62,729 nucleotides of DNA from Reclinomonas americana ATCC 50394. Taxonomy: Eukaryota > Jakobida > Jakobea > Jakobida. Below, piece by piece: positions 21,253 to 31,394 of the stretch (its first letter is position 1; each line of letters opens with the position of its first letter). Location of the stretch: NCBI GenBank assembly GCA_048213135.1, contig PS015133.1:2878-65606 (forward strand), read 5' to 3'. The notes below the pieces were generated by a model, which saw nothing but the letters and a program-made list of their open reading frames with translations, did no database searches and was not told where the DNA came from. A program made the translations under genes and the position numbers.

Positions 21253-23936
21253 CGTGCCGCACGCTGTTGATTCTCTGTGGAAAGTCATTGGCTGACTTTG
21301 CACTAGCGCGATGCGATGTGAGCGCAAGTTCTTTGGTTGCTTCTCATAGATGAAGAGAATGAGAGTGTGATGAATGCAGAAGTTCCTCTCGTCAGATCGT
21401 ACTGTCTCGTTATTGACGCAAGAGTCGTTGCCTTTGGAGAAGCAGTATGATCATTACGGCTGTCAGCATCGCTCTCAGAATTCAGGTCTTCTTGTGTTTG
21501 CGTTTCTTTTCAACTCATTTCGTGCTTTGACTTCTGATCCCTTGCACTTGCTCCTTGCACTCGCTGTGCTCCTTGCACTCGCTGTGCTCCTTGCTCTCGC
21601 TGTGCTCCTTGCACTCGCTGTGCTCCTTGCTCTCGCTGTGCTCCTTGCTCTCGCTGTGCTCCNNNNNNNNNNNNNNNNNNNNNNNNNNNNNNNNNNNNNN
21701 NNNNNNNNNNNNNNNNNNNNNNNNNNNNNNNNNNNNNNNNNNNNNNNNNNNNNNNNNNNNNNNNNNNNNNNNNNNNNNNNNNNNNNNNNNNNNNNNNNNN
21801 NNNNNNNNNNNNNNNNNNNNNNNNNNNNNNNNNNNNNNNNNNNNNNNNNNNNNNNNNNNNNNNNNNNNNNNNNNNNNNNNNNNNNNNNNNNNNNNNNNNN
21901 NNNNNNNNNNNNNNNNNNNNNNNNNNNNNNNTTGCTCTCGCTCTGCTCGTTGTTCTCGTTGTTCTCGTTGCTCCCGCTGTGTTCCTTGCTCTCGCCGTGC
22001 TCGTTGTTCTCGCCGTGCTCGTTGTTCTCGCCGTGCTCGTTGTTCTCGCCGTGCTCGTTGTTCTCGCCGTGCTCGTTGTTCTCGCCGTGCTCGTTGTTCT
22101 CGCTGCGATCCTTCCTCTCTCTGCTATCCTGCACTCACTCCCATGCACTCGCTGTGCTCCTTTCTCTCGCCGTGCTCCATGCTCTCGCTGTGCTCCTTTG
22201 TTGCTTACTCCCTGCTCGCCTTCTCCCTTCGCCTTCCCTTTCCCTTTCCATCCTTCTCTTTTCCCGCCCTTCCCCTTTCACCTTCCCTCACTCCTTCTCA
22301 TCCTGTAGTCCTCCACCGTCTACGGCGACGCCTCGGTCGCCTACGTCCCACCGGCGACGGCCGCGGCCTCCACGGTCCTGCCCGTGCCCACCACCCACCT
22401 GCGCTCACTCTTTGTCGGCAATATGCCGCTGGAGGCCGCCACCGAGGAGAACATGCTGGAGCTGTTTTCGTCGTTTGGCGACATTACGAACATCAAATTG
22501 CGCCCGGTGGTAGGCAAGCCCTACAAGTACGCCAAGGTCACCTTCCGTCTGCACCGAAGCGCGGAGGAGGCTCTGAATGCCACCAACGGTTTCATGTTTC
22601 ACGGGCGCGCTCTGAAGGTGGAGTGGGACAATCCGCGTGCCAAGTTGGCGGCCGCCACCACGGGCACCGGCGGTTCGACGGCAGTCGGTCCGGCCAACCC
22701 CATGGGCGCTCGTTCGATGGGCCCGCCGCCTGGATGGAGCAGCGACTCGACGTCGCTTCTGCCACCACCGTCGCCGTACTGGCCGCAGCAGTACGCGGGA
22801 GAATCACCGACGCAATATGCCCCTGCACCACAGGAAGTGGTGGTGGGCTCACGGCGTGCTCCCACCGCCACTCCGTATGTGGTGAGTGTGTCATTGTGCG
22901 CGCAGGGAAGTTGATCAGAGATGCTGACTGTTCCTCGCAGCCTGTCGGTGTCAATCCGTACTCGCGACCATCTTCTGAGTCGCTAGCCACCACCACAACA
23001 CCCACGCCGTCGCCAAATCAGTCTCCTCTACCGACTTTTGTTGGCGGTGGGGGCGCCGCCGCTGTCGCACCCGCCCCAAATCCCGCGATGCCTCCGCCCA
23101 ACAGCACCGAGTTGTATGTGGGTAATCTACGTGCCGACTCGATCACTGCCGAGGCGTTGCGCGATCGCTTCGGCCGCTTTGGCGAAATTCGCGAGATCAA
23201 CGTGCGTGTGTGTGTGGGTGTGGCGAGACGCTCTGCTGACTTTGCCGCTTATCTTACGTGTCGCCGGCACAGATCTTCAACCCGAAGCGGTCGTCGAAAA
23301 TCACCGGCGCCAAGATCACGTTCTTCCTGCGACAGGCCGCTGAGCAGGCCATGTCTGCCATGCGCAACTCCACTGCCTTTGGCGGAGAACCCATGTTGCG
23401 TCGCACTCTGTCGGCGAGAGCGCCTTGCGAATTTCGTGTGCTGATTGTGCATTTCTTCCCACAACAGCAAGGTTGAATGGTACGGCTTCACCTCTGGCAG
23501 CAGCGCTCCGCAGCCGTCGATGGAGGACGTGGTGATGGGAGGGAGAGAACAGCCGCCACCACCTATTGATGGGTGAGCAATAGATGAGAGGTCGGCGATG
23601 CGCTCGTCGGACGATCAAACTAACTCTCTGTGTGTCATGTACTTTTTTCAATCACAGCTCCAACATTGAAGAGGTGCGTGAAGCCCGTCCTCGTCTCCTC
23701 GTGTGTGTTTGACTACTCACTGGCTTCGGTGCAGACTGTCCGCGCTCTGATGGACATGGAGTTGTGCGATGATCCGCAGCGCGTTCGTGATGTTCTCATG
23801 ACAGTCGGAAACTTTGATGTGAGTTTCCCATCGCCGTCTGTCCCCCTCATAGTCTTCGCCTCACGTTCCTCTGTGTGCTTGCTCGCAGCGTGCCGTGGAC
23901 TACTTCATGCACGAGCTCACTGGCGGTGGCCGGTGA
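20036..23936 (+). CDS. NYN-domain ribonuclease fused to two RRMs and a UBA-like domain
   Basis: Eleven exons sum to 1,767 nt (588 residues plus stop) with every phase matching: 20036-20066, 20366-20544, 20618-20698, 20767-21018, 22309-22881, 22941-23201, 23273-23409, 23468-23572, 23658-23673, 23735-23818, 23889-23936. Residues 11-181 are an NYN (PIN-fold) domain with its acidic residues: LHIVVDGSYV, LQKGGDVYIAYYIM and VAGDGDFYPVFRF. RRM1 starts near 209 (SLFVGNM, KYAKVTF) and RRM2 near 428 (LYVGNL, GAKITF). The last 45 residues (VRALMDMELCDDPQRV, GNFDRAVDYFM) look like a UBA domain. NYN plus RRM recalls MARF1, an RNase that controls mRNA stability; no LOTUS domain is seen. The 1.3-kb intron 21019-22308 joins the halves in phase 0. 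The RRM1 exon has no ATG before its RRM, which supports one gene over two. Confidence 0.8.
21540..22130. repeat. 18-bp tandem repeat with gap, inside an intron
   Basis: CTCGCTGTGCTCCTTG(C/T)A-type 18-mers run from about 21546 to the gap at 21663-21931. After the gap the unit becomes CTCGCCGTGCTCGTTGTT, repeated to about 22105. The array lies in the large intron between the NYN and RRM exons. Because 18 is a multiple of three, it is open in several frames and mimics a Leu/Ala/Val-rich protein. Confidence 0.9.
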
Positions 23937-24203
23937 TTTGTTAACCAGCAGTCGCTATAGCGCACTGCCGTACTGTATGTTTTTTTAACCGCCCAGCGAC
24001 GCCCGAGCAGAGCCGACGGCGAGGTGCATGCCGCCTCCCCGTTTTCACCCTTTCTGTTCGCCGTTGCTGCGGCTTCTTCTCCAGTTGCTCCACTGGCTAT
24101 CTGTACCGTACTTAGTTATGAGCAACCTTTCCACGCAAGACGTATGAATGGAAAAAACCCTAGAAAAAACATGATTCAATGCCTCGCACGTCATTTTTTA
24201 ATT

Positions 24204-27200
24204 CTAGTCGACCTTGCCGGACGAGTCAGTGGGAAGCACTCCGCTATTGATGGACACCTGCTTGTGCGACAGCGACTGCTGTTGTTTTTGTCGCTCCGAT
24301 TCGTGCATGAGTCGCAGATACCGCCCGGGTTTCCACATGGGCGGCTGGAAGCACAGGGCAAAGAATACGGTCGAGGCAGCCGTGCCAACGGCAATCACCC
24401 ATCTTGGTGGTGGAGAGAGAGAGACGGGTGTAAGAGTGGGATGGGGAGAGAGAAAGAGAGAGGCTGAGGACAACTCACAAACACGCAATCATTCTCCCCT
24501 CGTCCGTGTTGGAGAACAAATCGCCTGCCACTCGCGTGAGATGAAACGTGTGCGACATCTGTGGCGCGTGCGCACACTCTCCTCACCAACATAGCTGTAG
24601 GCAATGGAGACGAACTGCGCCACAAAGAACAGCGCCTGCGACGACAGCACGTCGGGGATGGGGAACACGATTTCGACCGTGCACTGGGACAGAAAAGAAG
24701 AGTCAGTGGCTGCATACGAAGCTCCTCCCTTGCGTCATCGCGCGCACCTCCAGCAACACCGGCTGCAGTGCGGCCAGGAAGAATCCGCAAAAGCCGCCAA
24801 AGACCAGGATCAGCACGTAGTTCTTCGCTGCAATGGCGTACACAAAGAGGAACATGCTGACGGTGGTGGCCACCATGCACACGTTGATGAGCATTTTGTA
24901 GGAGCGCGTCTTGTCGCAGATGCGTGCGATGCCGAGCATGCCCGGGATCCCGGCCTGCGGCGTTGAGAGAGAAGAGCTGGTGAGTGGGGGAGTGAGGAGG
25001 AGGAGAGGAGGAGAGGGTGATTACCATGAGGAACACAACGCCAGCCATGGTGGTGGCAATCGGTGAGAATTCCTTGTCCAGGATGGGAACGATGAAACTG
25101 CGAGGAGTGAGAGTTCTTGAGATGCTGCGAATGAATAGAAAGGGGTGTGTGTGTGTGTGTGTTGTAAGAGAGGTGGGGACGAACGTTGCCAGTACCCAGA
25201 AGCCACCTGTTGGTGGAGGGGTGAGCAAAGAAAAAAATGTGAGACACGTGGGGGGTGGAGGAATGGTCAAACCGGCCGTCATCGCAAACACAATGAGGAG
25301 GACCCAGAAACTCCACAGGCTGACCATGCGACGCAGGGGTCGCCAGATCTCGAGCTGGGTGAGGAGGAGAAGGGGGAGGGTGAGTGGAAGGGTGGAAGGG
25401 GGCAAGGAGGACGGGGGAATGGGGAAGGGGAAGGGGAAGGGGATAGGGGATAGGGGAAGGAGAAGGGGAAGGAGAAGGGGAAGGAGAAAGGGAAGGGGAA
25501 GGGGAAGAGGGAAGAGGGAAGGGGAAGGGCAAAGTGAGAAAGAGCAGTGGGTCGAGAGGGAGGAGGACAAAGGGAAGAAGGAAGGGGGAAGAAGGAGGGG
25601 GAAGAGGAAAAAGAGAATGGGAAGGAGGAAATGGAAGGAGAAGTGGACAGAAGGAGGGGAGGAGAAGGAGAGGGGCAGAAGGTAAGGAGAAGGAGGAAGG
25701 AGAAGGCGAAAGGGAAAGGGAGAAAGAGAGTGGGAAGAGAGGGTAAGGGGAACGGGAAGGGGGAGGAGGAAGAAACGCAAGATATATCTGACACACAATC
25801 ATGACGAACGGAAGCCACAGACACGCTGTCGCTGATTGCTCCAGACATCTGAAAGCGACATATGACACGAATATACGACACGGAAAGGGCGAGGAGAGAA
25901 ATGGAACATGACAAGTGTCATTGTTAACGAGGTTGCTCTCACTTCCAGCAGCTTCCATAGAACACGAATACGCGAGGTCACATGCAGACAGACACCACTG
26001 TCGACAAATGTCAACAGACGATTTCCCAGCAGCTCTTTGACATGGATAGGAAAGCACACTTTCCCCTCCATGCAGTCCCACTCGACGACCACCTCACCTC
26101 CACATCTGCGGCGGCTGTCGATGGTGGAGTTGGCGGCTGCGTGCGGAACAGTACCAACGACAGCACACTGACGGCCGACGTGGCCACGCCCACGCCCAGC
26201 AGGAGACGGAATACATCGTCGTCGGTCTGCGAAAATGCCCATGAGCCGCACAGAGTGCGTCGGTTGTGACAGGCGGAACGCAACATGGATCACAGCGGCG
26301 GCGAGTACAAATCCCAGAGTGATTCCTGCAAGTACAGCGTTGAATCATGAAAGAAAGAGAGCGTGACAGCGAGATGGCGTGCATACCGACTTGATTGAAG
26401 ACGACTCCGAAACTTGTGGCACTGCAGAGCGCAAGCGAATGAGTGCACGGACGGGGGAAACGAGTCGCAAGTGCCGCACGCACATGTTCCACTCGCTTTC
26501 CGGGAACCAGTTTGCCGTGACTTTTGTCGGCGAGGCCAACAACAGTGGCTGCACGAGTGCGACGATGCTGTTGCCGAGCAGCAGGAACATGTAGCTGTGT
26601 GAGAGAAATGGGGTCAGCGCACACGATGATGGGAAGTGAGAGGCTCACGGAAATGGCCGCGCACCCCGACGGGCCGGGATGGATGACTCGCAGCATGGCT
26701 CCGACGGCATTGCCAACGGCGGCGACCGAGACCTGTCGCACATGTAAGTGTCGACTCGAGGATAAAGAGGAGGAGGAACGAAAGAAACGCAACAGCCGCT
26801 CGCAATCTGCGTTTCACGGAGAGTGAGGATGCAAAGAACAGCAAACATGGAGACAGCGATGGAGACGCACCCGGCGACTTTCAAGATCCACACGGCAAAG
26901 ATCATGCCCGGCAGGTATAGAATGTAGAATGTGGCAGGGAGCAGATTGAGCGCCTCGTCTGCGGCAATGTGAGTGACAAGACGTGAAGCGTGATGCAGAG
27001 CGAGACGGACCACTGATCTTGTACAGGCTTTGCACGCTCTGTGATCAAGGTCAGAGACAGATTCTTCGGCGGCAGCAGACATGGGACATGCGCAACTGTG
27101 GCGGCTGCCGATAATGAGATCCACACCAGGGCGCTGCTGCTGGCTGTGGGGGGTGGGGGGTGAGAACAGGGAGAGGACGGGGGGAAGAGCAGGAAAGGAA

Positions 27201-27399
27201 CGCAACTCAAGCCGCAAAACAAGCACAGCACCACCCATCGATACGCGTACTTTCTCCACGTGGTCGGTGACGCCGCGACAGGCGCAGCAGCGGTGGAATG
27301 GCCATGTTCGTTCTGATAGTGGTGGTCGCGCAGTGCCACCGTCACGTGTGCCTCATCGTCGCCGTCGGTGTGATCGTGGTGAACGGTCACCGCGGCGGT
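24204..27399 (-). CDS. SLC49-like MFS transporter (5' end missing)
   Basis: The visible start of coding is an acceptor at 27400; the stop is at 24204-24206. Early exons are 27399-27207, 27143-27088, 27038-27014 and 26958-26868. The protein begins with a His/Asp-rich tail, then YRWVVLCLFCGL and ALVWISLSAAATVAHS, NLLPATFYILYLPGMIFAVWILK, VAAVGNAVGAMLRVIHPGPSG, YMFLLLGNSIVALVQPLLLASPTKVTANWFPESEW, ATSFGVVFNQVGITLGFVLAAAVIH. After these come the second six-helix half (SLWSFWVLLIVF, AGIPGMLGIARICD, ILVFGGFCGFFLAALQPVLLE, FPIPDVLSSQALFF). SPTKV..NWFPE followed by ATS and N..G.xxGF is the hallmark of the SLC49 group (FLVCR/DIRC2-type transporters of heme, choline or related solutes). The substrate cannot be assigned. 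The cytosolic tail ends DSSGKVD. The gene is convergent with the NYN-RRM gene, stops 267 bases apart. Confidence 0.85.
25360..25790. repeat. Purine-rich (GGGAAG)n intron of the transporter
   Basis: A nearly pure purine tract (plus strand) of GGGGAAG and GGAGAAGG words fills an intron of the minus-strand transporter gene. On the coding strand it is a polypyrimidine tract before the exon that encodes LEIWRPLRRMVSLWSFW. Confidence 0.85.
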
Positions 27400-27409
27400 C
27401 TGCGGGATG

Positions 27410-27830
27410 GGAAAGGGAGGGGGGAGGGAGAGGGAGAGGGAGAGACGGAGAGGGAGAGGGAGAGGGAGAGGGAGAGGCAGAGGGAGAGGGAGAGGGAGTG
27501 GGAGAGGAGAGGAGAGGAGAGGAGAGGGAGAGGGAGAGGGAGAGGGAGAGGGAGAGGAGAGGAGAGAGAGNNNNNNNNNNNNNNNNNNNNNNNNNNNNNN
27601 NNNNNNNNNNNNNNNNNNNNNNNNNNNNNNNNNNNNNNNNNNNNNNNNNNNNNNNNNNNNNNNNNNNNNNNNNNNNNNNNNNNNNNNNNNNNNNNNNNNN
27701 NNNNNNNNNNNNNNNNNNNNNNNNNNNNNNNNNNNNNNNNNNNNNNNNNNNNNNNNNNNNNNNNNNNNNNNNNNNNNNNNNNNGGGAGAGAGAGGAGAGA
27801 GAGAGAAAGGCGTCAGCATAATTGCAAGGG
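27410..27830. repeat. (GGGAGA)n array with 213-N gap
   Basis: GGGAGA/GGAGAG arrays flank the gap at 27571-27783. This follows the acceptor at 27400 on the minus strand, so it is an intron of the transporter gene and its 5' exon lies in or beyond it. Confidence 0.8.
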
Positions 27831-27959
27831 GACAACTACGGCAATGGTGAGCAGATTGCCAAGTGAGAAAGAGAGGGGCCAAGGAACACTCAGAGCGGAG
27901 CAGAGAGCGTGAAGCAAAATGAGTTGGTGAAGGGAAGGAAGTGCAAGAGGAGAAGAGAA

Positions 27960-29010
27960 GCGATTGAGCAGACTGCTCACAGGCCGTATGGGAGCAGAAA
28001 GAGAGAGCGGGCCCTCGAGAATGGAGTGAGGGAGGGATCTGAGGAAGATAGAGCGAGAAGAGAGTTGCAATCGATGTGCATTGGCTTGGGGAGAGTGGAG
28101 AGTGAGAGCAGAGTGAGAGGAGTGATCAGATTATAATAAGATTGCCCACTTAGAAAGCGAGTGAAGAGAGGGGAGAAGAAGAGCGATCGCTGGAACAAGT
28201 CGATAAAGCAATCGATGCTTCGTGAGAGCAGAGTGAGCGAAGTGAGCAGAGTGCACAGAAACACGCATAGCAACACTGAGGACGAAAAGAGAGAGGAGAG
28301 AAGAAGAGGAGAGCGATCTTCGCAACTGGTGAGCGATCAAGCAAATCGCCTTTGTGAGAGCAGAGTATGAGAGCAGAGTGAGAGGCGAGTGAGAGGAGTA
28401 CACAGAAACACTCATTGCAAAACTGAGGAAGAGAAGAGAGAAGACAAGAACAGAGAGCGATCTTCGCAACTCTGGAGATCGATCAAGCAATCAATGCAAA
28501 TCGCCTCAGTGAGAGCAGAGTGTGAGAGCAGAGAGTGAGAGGAGTGAGAGGAGTGAGCAGAGTACAAGAGGAACACTCACTACGCAACAACTGAGGAAGA
28601 AAAGAGAGAGGAGAGAAGAAGAGGAGAGCGATGTTGCAGATTGTGAGCGATCAAGCAAATCGCCTTTGTGAGAGCAGAGTATGAGAGCAGAGTGAGAGGA
28701 GTGAACAGAGTACAAGAGGAACACTCACTGCGGAAGAATGAGAGAGAAGAGAAGAGGAAGACAGCGATCTTCGCAACTGGAGATCGATCAAGCAAATCGC
28801 GTTTGTGAGAGCAGAGTGCGAGAGGCGAGTGAGCAGAATACAACAGAAATCACTCACTATGCAACCACACTGAGGAAGAATGAGAGAAGAGGGAAGAGGA
28901 AGACAGCGATCTTTGCAACTGGAGATCGATCATGCAAATCGCCTTTGTGAGAGCAGAGCGTGAGAGGAGTGAGCACAGAACCACTCACTATGCAACCACA
29001 CTGAGGAAGA
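27960..29010. repeat. Degenerate minisatellite, unit about 137-168 bp
   Basis: The anchor GATCAAGCAAATCGCC recurs at 28335, 28481 (interrupted), 28649, 28786 and 28928 (one base change). Each copy is followed by TTTGTGAGAGCAGAGT and preceded by a GAGGAAGAAAAGAGAGAGGAG block and GCGATCTTCGCAACTGG. No open frame of consistent composition spans it. It lies between the transporter and PUF60-like genes. Confidence 0.85.
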
Positions 29011-29351
29011 GCACGCGCGTGAGAGAGAGAAGAGAGAGTGCGATTGACAACAAAGGAACAATCGCAAATGCAATCGCCTCTTGATATCTTTCTCTCTCTC
29101 TCTCTCTAAAAAGGCGCGAGAGAGTACGCAACGCTCATGACTATTACCACTGATCGCCACCAAAACAGCAGGAAAAATGGACGGAGGAAAAGGCGATGTC
29201 ATGGTGTCCTGCGCGCATTTGTCCCAGAGCGACTTGTGACAGTGAGAGAAAGGGCGCGAATGGTGTGTGTGTGTGTGAGAGAGAGAGAGTTAGAGAGTGA
29301 GTGGCGGAGGAATGCATAAGTTGCAATGTTTTCAATGTTTTCAAAGTTTGT

Positions 29352-29353
29352 TT

Positions 29354-29446
<93 letters not shown>

Positions 29447-30290
29447 GACGTACGTACGTCGTTCGTTCGTCGTGTTCGTACGGTTCGTTACGTAGTTTCG
29501 GTTTTACGGTTTACGGGTTTACGGTTTAACGTTTAAACGTTTTTAAATTTTTANNNNNNNNNNNNNNNNNNNNNNNNNNNNNNNNNNNNNNNNNNNNNNN
29601 NNNNNNNNNNNNNNNNNNNNNNNNNNNNNNNNNNNNNNNNNNNNNNNNNNNNNNNNNNNNNNNNNNNNNNNNNNNNNNNNNNNNNNNNNNNNNNNNNNNN
29701 NNNNNNNNNNNNNNNNNNNNNNNNNNNNNNNNNNNNNNNNNNNNNNNNNNNNNNNNNNNNNNNNNNNNNNNNNNNNNNNNNNNNNNNNNNNNNNNNNNNN
29801 NNNNNNNNNNNNNNNNNNNNNNNNNNNNNNNNNNNNNNNNNNNNNNNNNNNNNNNNNNNNNNNNNNNNNNNNNNNNNNNNNNNNNNNNNNNNNNNNNNNN
29901 NNNNNNNNNNNNNNNNNNNNNNNNNNNNNNNNNNNNNNNNNNNNNNNNNNNNNNNNNNNNNNNNNNNNNNNNNNNNNNNNNNNNNNNNNNNNNNNNNNNN
30001 NNNNNNNNNNNNNNNNNNNNNNNNNNNNNNNNNNNNNNNNNNNNNNNNNNNNNNNNNNNNNNNNNNNNNNNNNNNNNNNNNNNNNNNNNNNNNNNNNNNN
30101 NNNNNNNNNNNNNNNNNNNNNNNNNNNNNNNNNNNNNNNNNNNNNNNNNNNNNNNNNNNNNNNNNNNNNNNNNNNNNNNNNNNNNNNNNNNNNNNNNNNN
30201 NNNNNNNNNNNNNNNNNNNNNNNNNNNNNNNNNNNNNNNNNNNNNNNNNNNNNNNNNNNNNNNNNNNNNNNNNNNNNNNNNATTACGAGT
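29352..30290. repeat. (GT)n/(GA)n run, degenerate edge and 728-N gap
   Basis: GT repeats (about 29352-29378) pass into GA repeats (to about 29444). Then come ACGTACGTCG words that drift into GGTTTACGGTTT and A/T-rich sequence, up to the gap at 29554-30281. The drift immediately before the gap suggests low base quality. Confidence 0.8.
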
Positions 30291-30699
30291 AGAGAGAGAG
30301 AGGCACGCACTTGTTTGCTGTTGCATGCGTTGTTTGTGGCAATATTTAATGTGACACAGAGTGCATTCTCTCTCACTCTCTCACACACTCTCTCACACAC
30401 TCTCTCCTTGTTCTCCTTCACGCAATGCTGCATTGCATGTCGCTTCTTTTTGATTCTATGCATGCATTGCATCACTCGACTCGAATGCACTCTCTTTGCT
30501 GCAGCACTCGTGCATTCGTCATCATGCATGATGCCTCCACTCTGCTCTCTCTCATACATACTCTCTCTCTCACTCACTCTCTCAGCTCGCTTATCTCATG
30601 CATTTGAGTTCTTTCTCAGTCACTTGACTGTTCTTTGCGCGCTCACTCATTATTCACTCACGCCACACACGCGCACACATGCACATTGCTCTCACGTTC

Positions 30700-31293
30700 T
30701 ATGCACTGCATGTGAGGCATTTCACGTCTTTGCCCACTTGTCTGCCTCAGTCACTTGTCTCTCCGTGCTCTCACTTCTTCTCTCCCTCCCACACACGCAC
30801 ATACTCATTCGTTCTCACCCAGCTCGCTCGTTGCGCTGCATTTGAGGCATGCACTCATTCTTTCTTTCTTCCCCCCCCTCCCTCTCTCTTTCTCTCACCT
30901 CTTCTCTCTCGCGCGCACGCATGCACTCGCTCGTTGCGTTGCATTTGAGGCATGCACTCATTCTTTCCTTCTTTTCCCTCTCTCTCTCTCCGTGCTCTCA
31001 CTTCTTCTCTCTCTGACACACGCACGCACACACATTCATTATTCTCACTCAGCTCGCTCGTTGCAGTGCACTTGAGGCATGCACTCAGTCACTCTCATTC
31101 ACTTGTCTCTCTGTGCTCTCACTTCTTCTCTCCCTCACACACACACATACTCCTTCGCTCTCGCTCCGCTCGCTCGTTGCACTGCATGTGAGGCATGCAC
31201 TCTCATCATTCATTTGTCTCTCTGTGCGCTCACTTCTTCTCTCCCTCTCACACATGCATACTCCTTCGTTCTCACTCGTTGCGCTGCATTTGA

Positions 31294-31310
<17 letters not shown>
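30700..31310. repeat. Minisatellite, unit about 100-130 bp
   Basis: The anchor TGCATTTGAGGCATGCACTC (with small changes) recurs near 30712, 30843, 30946, 31073, 31189 and 31291. Between anchors lie CTCTGTGCTCTCACTTCTTCTC and CACACGCACATACTCATTCG blocks. The array ends just before the acceptor at about 31394 and is probably intronic to, or just upstream of, the PUF60-like gene. Confidence 0.85.
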
Positions 31311-31330
<20 letters not shown>

Positions 31331-31394
31331 TCTTCGCATTCCCCGCCCTTCCTGTGTCCCGACCCTTTGCACTCACCCACTCATTGTCTCGCAG

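Noticed and set aside
21019-21270. Separate NYN-only gene ending at about 21270
   Set aside because: Reading through the donor adds only Arg/Glu repeat sequence from GA tracts. The phase-0 junction to 22309 and the missing ATG before RRM1 favour one gene, though a cDNA could still overturn this.
26867-26880. Using the canonical GTGCGT donor after KVAG in the transporter
   Set aside because: It leaves phase 2 while the next exon (VAAVGNAVGAM) needs phase 0, so the weaker GTCTCC donor four bases on was preferred.
29100-31390. A gene between the transporter and the PUF60-like gene
   Set aside because: Open frames here come from GA, GT and CT repeats or cross the 728-N gap. None has the codon use of the real genes.
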